DNA of 64,000 nucleotides from Flavobacterium beibuense (GCF_004151245.1 NZ_JUIW01000012.1:59568-123567), one strand, 5' to 3'; numbered from the stretch's first letter, positions 54,612 through 63,768 are shown. Notes: generated by a model not told the origin, from the sequence alone. Numbers and translations are program-made.

Positions 54612-55493
54612 ATGAGGATAGCTGTTTACGGTCAGTATTACAAAGACAACACCGAAGACATAATCGAGAAAATGTTCTCGGTTTTTGAAGGACATACTAC
54701 CGAAGTGGTTTTTGAAGCAAATTTTTACAAAGCCATTACAGAAAAAGGGCTTTTACAAAAATCATTTTCAACTTTTACCCATCATGAAGAGCTGGACAGG
54801 CGTTTTGACATGCTTATAAGCATAGGTGGCGACGGCACCATGCTTAGGGCGGCTACTTATGTGCGTGATAAAAACATACCCGTACTTGGTATCAATGCCG
54901 GGCGTTTGGGATTTTTAGCAACCGTACAGCAGGAAGATATAGAGACACTGCTGCCGCTTATTTTTGAAAACAAATACAAGATTTCACCAAGAACACTTCT
55001 TTCACTTGACTATGAAGGAATGGAAAAAGAAGATGGACTTGATTTTGCTCTTAACGAAATTACCGTAAGCCGTAAAGACACCACCTCAATGATAACCATA
55101 GAGGTAAAACTAAACGGCGACTACCTTAATGCTTACTGGGCAGACGGACTTATTATATCTACCCCTACCGGTTCTACCGGATATTCATTAAGCTGCGGAG
55201 GCCCGCTGCTTATACCAGAGGTAAACAGCCTAGTAATAACACCTATAGCACCCCATAACTTAAATGCACGCCCGCTTGTAATTCCTGATGATACGGAGTT
55301 GGAACTTAAAGTAAGCGGCAGGGAACCACAACATCTTATTTCACTGGACTCCAGAATACTTACTGTAGACACCGAAACACCGTTAACAATAAGAAAAACA
55401 AGCTTCAAAATAAACATGGTTGAATTTCCTGAAGAGAAATTCATAAAAACGCTTCGCAAAAAACTTCTTTGGGGTGAAGACAAAAGAAATTAA
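54612..55493 (+). CDS. nadK: NAD kinase
   Basis: This enzyme of about 293 residues phosphorylates NAD to NADP. The ATG at 54612 begins MRIAVYGQYYK; the upstream GTG at 54603 adds three codons. The signature GGDGTMLRAATYV (about residues 71-83) and the NAD site WADGLIISTPTGSTGYSLSCGGPLL followed by PIAPHNLNARPLVIPDD are all present. It follows a CBS-domain gene and precedes the DUF6089-uppS-bamA run. Confidence 0.96.
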   Translation: MRIAVYGQYYKDNTEDIIEKMFSVFEGHTTEVVFEANFYKAITEKGLLQKSFSTFTHHEELDRRFDMLISIGGDGTMLRAATYVRDKNIPVLGINAGRLGFLATVQQEDIETLLPLIFENKYKISPRTLLSLDYEGMEKEDGLDFALNEITVSRKDTTSMITIEVKLNGDYLNAYWADGLIISTPTGSTGYSLSCGGPLLIPEVNSLVITPIAPHNLNARPLVIPDDTELELKVSGREPQHLISLDSRILTVDTETPLTIRKTSFKINMVEFPEEKFIKTLRKKLLWGEDKRN

Positions 55494-55625
55494 AAAATAA
55501 CTTTTTTGACTTCATTACATACTACACTACACCTTCTGTCGTTTTGTAGACTGAACCTGATTGCCAAATTGAGGTTAATAGATTGTAAAAAGTCTTAACG
55601 AAGGCGATTTAGAAATCTATATTAT

Positions 55626-55633
55626 TATATTTG
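55626..55633 (+). promoter_or_regulatory. -7 promoter element for the DUF6089-uppS-bamA run
   Basis: TATATTTG, 16 bases before the DUF6089 ATG at 55650. Confidence 0.5.
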
Positions 55634-55649
55634 CACCTATTTTGATAAA

Positions 55650-56333
55650 ATGAGTAGAGTTTTTGTTGTTTTATTTTTAATTGTTTTTTCACTGAAAGCA
55701 GAAGCCCAGATTAATGAAGTGGGTATTTTTGCCGGAGGAAGCAACTACATTGGAGATGTGGGTCCTACGAACTATATAGCGCCGAAGGATCTTGCAGTGG
55801 GTTTACTATATAAATACAACAGGAGTACCCGTCATTCTTACAGAGCTTCGTTTACTTACGCAAAGATATCTGCTAATGATGCAGATTCTGACTCAAGCGG
55901 AAGAAAACAAAGAGGCTATTCGTTTGATAATACAGTAAAAGAGTTATCTTTAGGCCTTGAATTTAATTTTTTCGATTTTAACCTGCATGAACCGGAGTTT
56001 CAGCTAACCCCTTATGTATATAGCGGGCTTAGCTATGCATGGTATGAAGAGCAGTATATCAACAACGGGAGAACCTATGATAACGGAAACAACAGCTCAT
56101 TTGCCATACCGATGATAGTAGGTATAAAAACGAATGTATTACCAAATTTTGTAATAGGCTTAGAAGTGGGCGCACGATATACATTTACCGATAATTTAGA
56201 CGGCAGCTATCCGGAAGACGATACCTTCCAGAATCTTCGCTTTGGCAACTTAGAAAGCGAAGACTGGTATGTATTTACCGGACTTACCCTTACTTATACT
56301 TTTGGAGAAAAGCCTTGCTACTGCCCTAATTAA
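55650..56333 (+). CDS. DUF6089 family outer-membrane protein
   Basis: This 227-residue protein has a signal peptide ending around AEAQINEVG. The rest is a small beta barrel (EVGIFAGGSNYIGDVGPTNYI, ASFTYAKISANDADSDS, LTPYVYSGLSYAWYEEQYI, GLEVGARYTFTDNLDG, and the last strand VFTGLTLTYTFGEKPCYCPN). It lies directly in front of uppS and bamA in Flavobacteriaceae, which hints at a link to outer-membrane assembly, but no activity is known. Its stop is 4 bases before the uppS ATG. Confidence 0.85.
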   Translation: MSRVFVVLFLIVFSLKAEAQINEVGIFAGGSNYIGDVGPTNYIAPKDLAVGLLYKYNRSTRHSYRASFTYAKISANDADSDSSGRKQRGYSFDNTVKELSLGLEFNFFDFNLHEPEFQLTPYVYSGLSYAWYEEQYINNGRTYDNGNNSSFAIPMIVGIKTNVLPNFVIGLEVGARYTFTDNLDGSYPEDDTFQNLRFGNLESEDWYVFTGLTLTYTFGEKPCYCPN

Positions 56334-56337
56334 CATC

Positions 56338-57078
56338 ATGAACAAATCAATTACTATAAATACTGAAAACCTACCTACTCACCTTGCCATAATAATGGAC
56401 GGGAATGGCCGTTGGGCAAAGCAACGTGGTATGTTAAGGGCTTTTGGCCATGAAAGCGGCACAAAATCAGTAAAACAAACTATAGAGAACTGTACCAACC
56501 TTGGTATAAAATACCTTACCCTGTATACCTTTTCTACAGAAAACTGGAACAGGCCTAAACTGGAAGTTCAAACCCTAATGAAAATCCTTATCAACACTTT
56601 GAAAAAGGAACTTCCCACACTTCAAAAAAACAATATCAGATTAAGCACTATCGGCAACAGCGAATTGCTTCCTGAAAAAGCCAGAAACCAACTTTTTGAG
56701 GTTATAGAAAAAACAAAAGACAATAACAAGATGGTACTTACCCTTGCCCTTAGCTACGGCTCCAGGGAAGAGATAATATCAGCTGTTAAACAGATAAGTG
56801 AAAAAGTAAAAACAAACGCGATAGCGGTAACAGATATAAATGAAGAAATAATTACTCAGCACCTGTATACGCATGACATGCCGGATGTAGACCTGGTTAT
56901 AAGAACCAGCGGCGAACAAAGAATAAGCAACTTCCTGTTATGGCAGTGCGCGTATGCAGAATTTTATTTTACCGATGTATTATGGCCGGACTTTAGTGAA
57001 GAAGACCTGCACAAGGCAATTATCAGTTACCAAAAAAGAGAACGTAGATTTGGAAAAACCAGTGAACAAGTTAAATAA
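56338..57078 (+). CDS. uppS: Undecaprenyl diphosphate synthase (isoprenyl transferase)
   Basis: This 246-residue cis-prenyltransferase makes the C55 lipid carrier for peptidoglycan and surface polysaccharide. It has AIIMDGNGRWAKQRG with the catalytic Asp, GTKSVKQTIENC, YLTLYTFSTENW, PDVDLVIRTSGEQRISNFLLWQCAYAEFYFTDVLWPDF (the conserved RTSGE, AEFYF, WPDF). The ATG at 56338 was chosen because a longer frame upstream would start inside the preceding gene. The bamA ATG follows 7 bases after the stop. Confidence 0.97.
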   Translation: MNKSITINTENLPTHLAIIMDGNGRWAKQRGMLRAFGHESGTKSVKQTIENCTNLGIKYLTLYTFSTENWNRPKLEVQTLMKILINTLKKELPTLQKNNIRLSTIGNSELLPEKARNQLFEVIEKTKDNNKMVLTLALSYGSREEIISAVKQISEKVKTNAIAVTDINEEIITQHLYTHDMPDVDLVIRTSGEQRISNFLLWQCAYAEFYFTDVLWPDFSEEDLHKAIISYQKRERRFGKTSEQVK

Positions 57079-57085
57079 CAGCGTG

Positions 57086-59689
57086 ATGTTTTATAAACGC
57101 ATTAAATTATTTTTAGGAGTAGTATTTTGTATTCTATCCGGTACAGCCACAGCGCAGGACAGGGTTGAACCAGGCCAGTATATACTGGCAGGGGTTGACG
57201 TAACCGGAAAACTTACATATAACGAACAAACCGTAGTACAATTTACCGGCCTTGAAAAAGGACAGCGCATTAATGTTCCCGGTGAGGAAATAAGTAATGC
57301 CATAAAAAAGCTATGGAAACTTGGACTGTTTAATAATATTGAGTTTTATGCCACCGAAATTAAAGGTGACAGTATTTACCTTGAACTTAATGTAAATGAG
57401 CTTCCTAAACTTAGTGATGTAAAAATGCAGGGACTTAGAAAGAGTAAAATAGAAACTCTTATTAAGGACACTGAACTTACTAAAGGAAAATATGTAAACG
57501 AAAACCTTATTACCAATACCAAAAACTATATTGAGAATAAGTACAAAAAAGACGGTTACTACAATACAAAAGTTGCCATTAATGTAATACCGGACAGTGC
57601 AAATACTGTAAAAATGGTAGTTAACATAGACCGTGGCAAAAAAGTAAAAGTCTCCAAAATCAAATTTGAAGGTAACACGATGCTTACGGACGGTAAGCTG
57701 AGAAGTGCCATGAAGAACACTAAACAGAAGAGCTTCATGAATCCGCTGCGTATCTTTAAATCTTCTAAATACATTAAAGACAAATACAAGGAAGACTTAG
57801 GAAGCATTGTAGATAAATACAAAGAAAAAGGTTACCGTGATGCACGTGTTACTTCTGACACTGTAATCTACAACCCTAAGAAAAACACCGTAGCAATAAA
57901 CATTGCTATAGAAGAAGGTCGTAAATACTACTTTGGAGACATTAAGTTTATTGGTAACACCGTATATACCAACCAATACCTAAAACAGGTATTAGGTATT
58001 AAAAAAGGTGAGGTTTATGATGGTATCCTTCTTCAAAAAAGGATTGCCGATCAAACTAAACCTGATGGTGAAGACCTTACCAACCTATACCAAAATAATG
58101 GATACCTGTTCTCTAACATCAATGCAGTAGAGGTTAGAACAGAAAATGACACTATAGATTTTGAAATCCGTATCGTTGAAGGACCTATTGCTTACCTAAA
58201 CAAAATTACAGTTGTAGGTAACGACAAGACTAACGACCGTGTTATATACCGTGAGCTTTTAACAAGACCGGGGCAAAAATGGAATAAAGAAGACGTCGTT
58301 AGTACGGTTAGGCAGCTGGGATCATTAGGATATTTTGATGCCGAAACAATCAGGCCTGACATTAAGAACCCTTCTCCCGAAACCGGAACAGTAGATATTG
58401 AATGGAACGTTACAGAAAGAGGATCGAGCCAGATAGAACTTCAGGGAGGTTATGGCGGTGGTGGCTTTATAGGGACACTGGGCCTATCCTTCAACAACTT
58501 CTCATTAAGGAATATTTTCAACAAGGATGCCTACAACCCAATTCCTATGGGAGACGGACAAAAACTGTCGCTACGTGCACAGGGTAGTACTTATTTCCAA
58601 ACTTATAGTTTATCATTTACTGAGCCTTGGTTGGGTGGCAAGAAACCTATACAGCTATTCTCGTCGCTATCGCACAGTAACCAGTACCTGTATAACTTCC
58701 AGACAAGGGATGTGGACAGAAGCCAAAGCTTTACCATTAGTTCAGTAACATTAGGTTTAGCAAAAAGGCTTAGTGGTTTTTATGACAGGATAACTATATC
58801 TCATGCCATGACATTCCAGTACTACAACCTTAATAACTACAACACAGGGCTGTTTACATTTGGTAACGGTAGCTCGCGTAACTTAGCTTACACGCTCGAG
58901 GTTACAAGAGACAGTAGAGGATCACCTATATTCCCTACTTCAGGTTCTATAGTTAGTGTAAGTGCTAAAATGACGCTTCCATACTCTTTATTCAACAATA
59001 TAGACTATGCTAACCTGGGAAGCCAGAACGAATATAAATTAAGAGATGGTAATGGCAACTACCTTAAAAACGTAGGTACAGACGATAATCCGGTTTATCA
59101 GGTAACTCACGATCCTGCGCTTGCAGCAGCAGACAGAAGTAAGATAGACCAGAAGAAATTCAATTGGCTGGAATATTACAAGATTAAGATGAAAGCCGAT
59201 TGGTATACAAAAATTTATGGTAAATTAGTGCTTCGAACACTAGGAGAATTCGGCTTCCTTGGTGCTTATAATTCGAACAGAGGGGTTGTTCCTTTTGAAA
59301 GATTCTTTGTGGGTGGTGACGGTTTAGCTAACTACTCGCTTGACGGACGTGAAGTAATACAGCTTAGGGGTTACCCTAACCAGGCGCTTTCGTCTATAAA
59401 CGGTGGTACGGTATACAACAAGTTCTCATTAGAGCTGCGTTATCCTATTACACTTAAACCACAGGCGTCAATTTATGTATTAACCTTCTTAGAAGCAGGT
59501 AATTCATACGACTCTTTCCAGGAATATAATCCTTTTGCTCTAAAACGTTCGGCAGGTTTCGGTCTAAGGGTATTTATGCCGGCCTTCGGATTGTTAGGAA
59601 TAGATTTTGGTAATGGATTTGACCCAATTCCGGGCTCCACACAAAAGAACGGATGGGAAACACACTTTATCATTGGCCAACAGTTTTAA
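57086..59689 (+). CDS. bamA: Outer-membrane protein assembly factor BamA
   Basis: This 867-residue protein inserts beta-barrel proteins into the outer membrane. A signal peptide (MFYKRIKLFLGVVFCILSGTATAQ) is followed by about five POTRA domains (residues about 30-440, for example VKMQGLRKSKIETLI, SKIKFEGNTMLTDGKLRSAMKNTKQK, GDIKFIGNTVYTNQYLKQVLGI). The Omp85 barrel follows, with the conserved RGSSQIELQGGYGGGGFIGT, YSLSFTEPWLGGKKPIQL, FFVGGDG...LRGYP and terminal WETHFIIGQQF. It is followed by two skp genes, a common arrangement. The ATG at 57086 is the one that begins a signal peptide. Confidence 0.97.
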   Translation: MFYKRIKLFLGVVFCILSGTATAQDRVEPGQYILAGVDVTGKLTYNEQTVVQFTGLEKGQRINVPGEEISNAIKKLWKLGLFNNIEFYATEIKGDSIYLELNVNELPKLSDVKMQGLRKSKIETLIKDTELTKGKYVNENLITNTKNYIENKYKKDGYYNTKVAINVIPDSANTVKMVVNIDRGKKVKVSKIKFEGNTMLTDGKLRSAMKNTKQKSFMNPLRIFKSSKYIKDKYKEDLGSIVDKYKEKGYRDARVTSDTVIYNPKKNTVAINIAIEEGRKYYFGDIKFIGNTVYTNQYLKQVLGIKKGEVYDGILLQKRIADQTKPDGEDLTNLYQNNGYLFSNINAVEVRTENDTIDFEIRIVEGPIAYLNKITVVGNDKTNDRVIYRELLTRPGQKWNKEDVVSTVRQLGSLGYFDAETIRPDIKNPSPETGTVDIEWNVTERGSSQIELQGGYGGGGFIGTLGLSFNNFSLRNIFNKDAYNPIPMGDGQKLSLRAQGSTYFQTYSLSFTEPWLGGKKPIQLFSSLSHSNQYLYNFQTRDVDRSQSFTISSVTLGLAKRLSGFYDRITISHAMTFQYYNLNNYNTGLFTFGNGSSRNLAYTLEVTRDSRGSPIFPTSGSIVSVSAKMTLPYSLFNNIDYANLGSQNEYKLRDGNGNYLKNVGTDDNPVYQVTHDPALAAADRSKIDQKKFNWLEYYKIKMKADWYTKIYGKLVLRTLGEFGFLGAYNSNRGVVPFERFFVGGDGLANYSLDGREVIQLRGYPNQALSSINGGTVYNKFSLELRYPITLKPQASIYVLTFLEAGNSYDSFQEYNPFALKRSAGFGLRVFMPAFGLLGIDFGNGFDPIPGSTQKNGWETHFIIGQQF

Positions 59690-59725
59690 AAAATTGGCAT
59701 GATATTTTCTAATATGAAAGAAGTT

Positions 59726-60787
59726 ATGAAAAAACATTTTTTAGTATTACTGGTATTATTTACTGCTGCAACGGCAACAGCTCAGTCACGCGGGCTTAAA
59801 ATTGCCTATATAGACATGGAGTACATACTTGAAAAAGTACCTGACTATGCCGAAGCAAAAAACCAGCTTGAGATTAAAGCTCAAAAGTGGAAGCAGGAAA
59901 TGGAAGTAAAGAAAAATGAAATAAATAAGCTTAAACAGAATCTTGATACCGAAAAAGCACTTTTAACCAAAGAGCTGATTGAAGAAAGAGAAGAAGAGAT
60001 AAGCTTTTTAGAAAAAGACCTTATAGAGTACCAACAGAAAAGGTTTGGACCAAACGGAGACTTTATTACTCAAAAAGCCGTATTGGTTAAACCAATTCAG
60101 GATCAGGTTTTCAATATCGTTCAGGATCTTGCAGAAGCAAGAAATTATGACTTCATTTTTGATAAATCATCAGATATGACAATGCTTTTCTCTGCCAAAA
60201 GACACGACATCAGTGATTTTGTTATAGGAAGAATGACAAGAGCTGCAAAGAGAGAAAAACTTAGTAACAAAGAACTGAAACAGCTTGAAGAAATGGAAAA
60301 GCAGGAAGAGCTTGATATCGATCCTGCCTATGCTGAAAAAAAGCAGAAACTTGAAGACAGAAAAGCTGAGAGAGACAGCATTATAGAACAAAGAAGAAAG
60401 GCGCAGGAAGAAAAAAGAAGAGCTTACGAAGAAAGAAAAGAACAGCAAAAGAGAGAAAGGGAAGCTAAAAGAAATGGCACGCAAACAGACAAAACCGGCG
60501 AGGATACTTCTGGGGAAACAACAGGAGAAAGACCTGCCGGAGAAAGCAATACAACTGATGCCCAAACTGAAAGACAGGATGCTGTACAAGCTGCCAAGGA
60601 AGAAAGAGAACGTAAGATAGAAGAGCGCAAAAAAGAAATAGAAGAACGCAAAAAACAACTTGCTGAACAAAGGGAAGCTGCCAGAAAAGCACGCGAAGAA
60701 CAACGCAACAAAAATACGCAGCAACCAGAGGAAGAACAACCTCAGGAGCAAAATGAGACCACCCCTACAGAGGGCGAAGGAAATTAA
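59726..60787 (+). CDS. OmpH/Skp family chaperone with long charged C-terminal extension
   Basis: This protein of about 353 residues has a signal peptide (MKKHFLVLLVLFTAATATAQS) and an OmpH/Skp domain (LKIAYIDMEYILEKVPDYAEAKNQL up to about residue 175). The coiled-coil pair of helices characteristic of Skp is visible. Beyond it lies a tail of about 165 residues made of Lys/Glu/Arg repeats (EEKRRAYEERKEQQKREREAK, EERERKIEERKKEIEERKKQLAEQREAARKA), a Gly/Thr hinge (TDKTGEDTSGETTGERPAGE) and an acidic end. Ordinary Skp is about 160 residues, so the tail is unusual, although long OmpH copies occur in Flavobacteria. It sits between bamA and a normal-size Skp. ATGs at 59699 and 59714 are alternatives. 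Confidence 0.88.
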   Translation: MKKHFLVLLVLFTAATATAQSRGLKIAYIDMEYILEKVPDYAEAKNQLEIKAQKWKQEMEVKKNEINKLKQNLDTEKALLTKELIEEREEEISFLEKDLIEYQQKRFGPNGDFITQKAVLVKPIQDQVFNIVQDLAEARNYDFIFDKSSDMTMLFSAKRHDISDFVIGRMTRAAKREKLSNKELKQLEEMEKQEELDIDPAYAEKKQKLEDRKAERDSIIEQRRKAQEEKRRAYEERKEQQKREREAKRNGTQTDKTGEDTSGETTGERPAGESNTTDAQTERQDAVQAAKEERERKIEERKKEIEERKKQLAEQREAARKAREEQRNKNTQQPEEEQPQEQNETTPTEGEGN

Positions 60788-60824
60788 CAACGGATAAAAA
60801 CAAAAATTAATACAAATACCTTAA

Positions 60825-61337
60825 ATGATGAAACAATTAAAATCTTTACTAATCGCTGCAGCACTTTTCATAGGAGTTAGCCAAACTGTATCAGCACAGG
60901 CTAAAGTGGCACACATCAATGTAAGTGAATTAATGACAGCTATGCCAGAGATGAAAGCAGCTAATACTCAACTTGAGCAAATTAGCAAAACCTATGATAC
61001 TCAATACAAAACGATGGTACAGGAGTTTCAGGCAAAAATTCAAAAATATGGTGATGAAGAGGCTACTGCAGGAAATGCGGTAAACGAGGCACGTGCTAAA
61101 GAAGTACAGGATATGCAACAAAGAATTCAGGAATACCAACAAACGGCTACAAGAGAGCTTCAGGACAAACAGGAAGCTATCTACAAACCAATTCTTGAGA
61201 AATCTAAAAATGCTATTCAAAAAGTAGCTAGAGCTAAGGGATACCAGTATGTTCTTGACTCTTCTACAGGAAGTGGGGTTATTCTTGCTGACGGACCAGA
61301 TTTAATGGCAGACGTGAAAAAAGAATTAGGTTTCTAA
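60825..61337 (+). CDS. skp: OmpH/Skp family periplasmic chaperone
   Basis: This 170-residue protein has a signal peptide (MKQLKSLLIAAALFIGVSQTVSAQ) and the Skp fold: AKVAHINVSELMTAMPEMKAA (strand and first helix), a long antiparallel coiled coil (QEFQAKIQKYGDEEATAGN... ATRELQDKQEAIYKPILEKSK), and YQYVLDSSTGSGVILADGPDLM at the end. It carries unfolded outer-membrane proteins through the periplasm to BamA, encoded two genes upstream. It follows the longer Skp copy by 37 bases and ends in a palindromic terminator. Confidence 0.94.
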   Translation: MMKQLKSLLIAAALFIGVSQTVSAQAKVAHINVSELMTAMPEMKAANTQLEQISKTYDTQYKTMVQEFQAKIQKYGDEEATAGNAVNEARAKEVQDMQQRIQEYQQTATRELQDKQEAIYKPILEKSKNAIQKVARAKGYQYVLDSSTGSGVILADGPDLMADVKKELGF

Positions 61338-61360
61338 AAACCATCATTTTCAAGATATTT

Positions 61361-61390
61361 AAACGACTCATATATGAGTCGTTTTTTTTT
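61361..61390 (+). terminator. Terminator after skp, abutting the murI promoter
   Basis: AAACGACTCAT (61361-61371) pairs with ATGAGTCGTTT (61374-61384), followed by a T run ending at 61390. The murI -7 element starts on the last T. Confidence 0.88.
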
Positions 61391-61397
61391 ATATTTG
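61390..61397 (+). promoter_or_regulatory. -7 promoter element for murI
   Basis: TATATTTG ends five bases before the murI ATG, so the 5' leader would be nearly absent. Confidence 0.5.
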
Positions 61398-61402
61398 TTG
61401 TT

Positions 61403-62185
61403 ATGAACAATACCACGAACCCCATAGGCTTATTTGATTCAGGAGTAGGCGGAACGTCAATATGGAAAGAGATACATAATCTCCTTCCTAACGAAAACAC
61501 TATATATCTTGCTGATAGTAAGAATGCCCCTTACGGAATGCGTCCAAAAGAGGAAATCGTGGAATTAAGCTATAAAAACACTGAGTTTTTACTTGAGCAA
61601 AACTGCAAAATGATAGTTGTTGCCTGTAATACTGCCACAACTAATGCCATTAAGGAACTAAGGGCTAAATATGATGTCCCGTTCATTGGGATAGAACCTG
61701 CTATTAAACCCGCCGCAAGTTTTACAAAAACACAAACAATAGGCATACTTGCCACAAAGGGCACTTTAAACAGTGAACTGTTTCATAAAGCTGTATTAAA
61801 CTACAAAGATATTAAGATTATTGAACAGGTAGGCCACGGGCTTGTAAAGCTTATTGAAGAAGGTTCTCTTGAATCTGCAGAGATGAAAGAGCTGCTGGAA
61901 ACCTATCTTGAACCCATGATAAAAGCTAATATAGACTACCTGGTACTTGGTTGCAGCCATTACCCTTATCTTATACCACAAATAAAAAAAATACTCCCAC
62001 AGAGCGTTAAAATAATCGATTCAGGCGAAGCGGTAGCAAAACAAACAAAAAATGTCCTGATATATCAGGACATTCTTAATACCTCTTCTCAAAGAGGTTA
62101 TACTACTTTCTATACAAACAGCAATCCTGCTGTACTTACTAATATTCTTGAAAACCAATATGAAGTTGAGGAAAAGGACTTTTAA
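61403..62185 (+). CDS. murI: Glutamate racemase
   Basis: This 260-residue cofactor-free racemase makes D-glutamate for peptidoglycan. It has IGLFDSGVGGTSIWKEI with the catalytic-side Asp, YLADSKNAPYG, VVACNTATTNAI with the first catalytic Cys, and LGCSHYPYLIPQI with the second Cys. The ATG is at 61403, five bases from the -7 element; no downstream Met could keep the conserved start. It overlaps the stop of the convergent gamma carbonic anhydrase gene by 4 bases. Confidence 0.96.
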   Translation: MNNTTNPIGLFDSGVGGTSIWKEIHNLLPNENTIYLADSKNAPYGMRPKEEIVELSYKNTEFLLEQNCKMIVVACNTATTNAIKELRAKYDVPFIGIEPAIKPAASFTKTQTIGILATKGTLNSELFHKAVLNYKDIKIIEQVGHGLVKLIEEGSLESAEMKELLETYLEPMIKANIDYLVLGCSHYPYLIPQIKKILPQSVKIIDSGEAVAKQTKNVLIYQDILNTSSQRGYTTFYTNSNPAVLTNILENQYEVEEKDF

Positions 62186-62712
62186 TCCTCCTCTCCTTTT
62201 TCTTCTTTAAACCAGGAAGAATACATCACATAATTATTAGATATCCTACCTATTTCTCCGGCAAAATCAGAAGCATTGATATCTTTTACTTTTTTAGCTG
62301 GTATTCCCGCATAAATAGTCCCTGATTCCACCACGGTATTCTGAGTAACAACAGAACCTGCCGCAACAATCGAATTACTTTCTATAACGCAATTATCCAT
62401 AATGATTGCCCCCATACCTATAAGCACGTTATCATGCACTTTACAGCCGTGCACAATAGCATTATGCCCGATAGATACATTATTACCTATTTCAGTCGGA
62501 TGTTTTTGATAAGTACAGTGTATTACGGCACCATCCTGGATATTTACCTTATCTCCTATCTTTATATAGTGCACATCTCCCCTAACAACAGCATTAAACC
62601 ATACGCTGCATTCTTTACCAAAAGAAACATCTCCTACAATCGTAGCATTTTCGGCTACAAAACAATCCTCAGGAATTTGAGGATACTTACCTCTAACTTC
62701 TTTAATTACCAT
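62182..62712 (-). CDS. Gamma carbonic anhydrase family protein (left-handed beta helix)
   Basis: This 176-residue trimeric hexapeptide-repeat protein has the left-handed beta helix pattern: NATIVGDVSFGKECSVWFNAVVRGDVHYIKIGDKVNIQDGAVIH, and the metal-binding HCTYQKHPTEIGNNVSIGHNAIVHGCKVHDNVLIGMGAIIMDN with three histidines. It belongs to the YrdA/PaaY-like gamma carbonic anhydrases; several members are inactive or act on other substrates. The ATG at 62712 was chosen over the TTG at 62724, which lies in the terminator tail of the upstream gene. Only about ten bases separate the start from that terminator. Confidence 0.93.
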   Translation of the reverse strand: MVIKEVRGKYPQIPEDCFVAENATIVGDVSFGKECSVWFNAVVRGDVHYIKIGDKVNIQDGAVIHCTYQKHPTEIGNNVSIGHNAIVHGCKVHDNVLIGMGAIIMDNCVIESNSIVAAGSVVTQNTVVESGTIYAGIPAKKVKDINASDFAGEIGRISNNYVMYSSWFKEEKGEED

Positions 62713-62721
62713 AACAGATTC

Positions 62722-62750
62722 CAAAAAAAAGTCCCGATAAAAATCGGGAC
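62722..62750 (-). terminator. Terminator after the PorP/SprF gene
   Basis: On the minus strand GTCCCGAT, loop TTTT, ATCGGGAC (62750-62731), followed by T8. Perfect 8-bp stem. Confidence 0.9.
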
Positions 62751-62772
62751 AGAATTAATAATGCATTTATAA

Positions 62773-63768
62773 CTAGTTATTAACGGCCGGACAATTACAA
62801 CTATAAGGCTCCCTACCACAAAACAGGTTAAGACCTAAGGTTATTTGATGAAAACCTGCATTATCAAACTTAACATCACCGGTTAAGTAAGAGTAAGTGT
62901 AGGCAAACATAAATTGTTTGTAGTTAACACCTATAATAGGAGTAAAATATTGCAGGTTTTGATCTTTTGCACCATTACCATCTATGTATTGTGCACCATC
63001 AAGATATCTTCTGTAAGATAAACCTCCCCATACTTTACCAAAGTCTACATTTTTATAAACTTTAAGGTTAACATCTAAAGATTTCTCTTTTGTTTCATCT
63101 ACCATCTGGAACATTAATGAAGGTTCCCATTGTAAACGGTCAGCATCTCCAAAAACATATCCTAAACTCATTAAGTATTTTCTAAGGTTGTCACTCTCAA
63201 TATCAGTATAAATATCCCTCTTGCTTGCAATAACGTTTTTAGCAACAAAGTGAGCATAAAACTCAAGGAACTGATATGAAGCACCTATATCGATATTGAA
63301 GTAAGAATCTTTTTGTTGCATACCTCCATCAATAATAGGGTCAAAATCAGGCTCAAACTCAGTCTCATCTAAGCGACTCTGAACAAGACCAACGTTCATA
63401 CCAAATGAAAGCTGATTCAAGTCATAAGTACTTCTTGAAAAACGTATGTGGTGAGCATAAGTTAATTTAGCTCCTGTTTGAGAATGGTAACCATTCTTAT
63501 CATTGAAACCAATAATACCAATACCAGACTGCTCTCCTACTTTACCGTTAAAACTTAATGTTTGTAACTGTGGAGCATCATCCTGGCCAAACCATTGCTG
63601 ACGTGCAGTCAGTCTTAATTTAGCACAGTTAGCCGCACCTGCCATAGATGGATATAGTAGGTAATAGTTATCTGACAGGTAATCTGAGTAAACCGCAATC
63701 CCTTCCTGCGAAAAAGACAGCTGAGTTAGTAATAGTCCAAAAAATAGATAAATCTTTTTAAAATTCAT
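62773..63768 (-). CDS. PorP/SprF family type IX secretion membrane protein
   Basis: This 331-residue outer-membrane protein has a signal peptide (MNFKKIYLFFGLLLTQLSFSQ). The barrel has the PorP/SprF motifs: SDYLSDNYYLLYPSMAGAANCAKLRLTARQQWFGQDDAPQ, then IGFNDKNGYHSQTGAKLTYAHHIRFS, GLSYRRYLDGAQYIDG, FTPIIGVNYKQFMFAYTYSYLTGDVKFDNAGFHQITLGLNLFC. SprF-type proteins work with the type IX secretion system to display specific type B (CHU_C) substrates, usually encoded next to them. The gene to the right of this one ends in a sequence compatible with such a substrate. Confidence 0.93.
   Translation of the reverse strand: MNFKKIYLFFGLLLTQLSFSQEGIAVYSDYLSDNYYLLYPSMAGAANCAKLRLTARQQWFGQDDAPQLQTLSFNGKVGEQSGIGIIGFNDKNGYHSQTGAKLTYAHHIRFSRSTYDLNQLSFGMNVGLVQSRLDETEFEPDFDPIIDGGMQQKDSYFNIDIGASYQFLEFYAHFVAKNVIASKRDIYTDIESDNLRKYLMSLGYVFGDADRLQWEPSLMFQMVDETKEKSLDVNLKVYKNVDFGKVWGGLSYRRYLDGAQYIDGNGAKDQNLQYFTPIIGVNYKQFMFAYTYSYLTGDVKFDNAGFHQITLGLNLFCGREPYSCNCPAVNN

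Noticed and set aside
60170..60790. Long antisense frames opposite the Skp tail
   Set aside because: They arise from the Lys/Glu/Arg-rich codon pattern of the tail read backwards (Leu/Phe/Ser-rich); no start context or family match.
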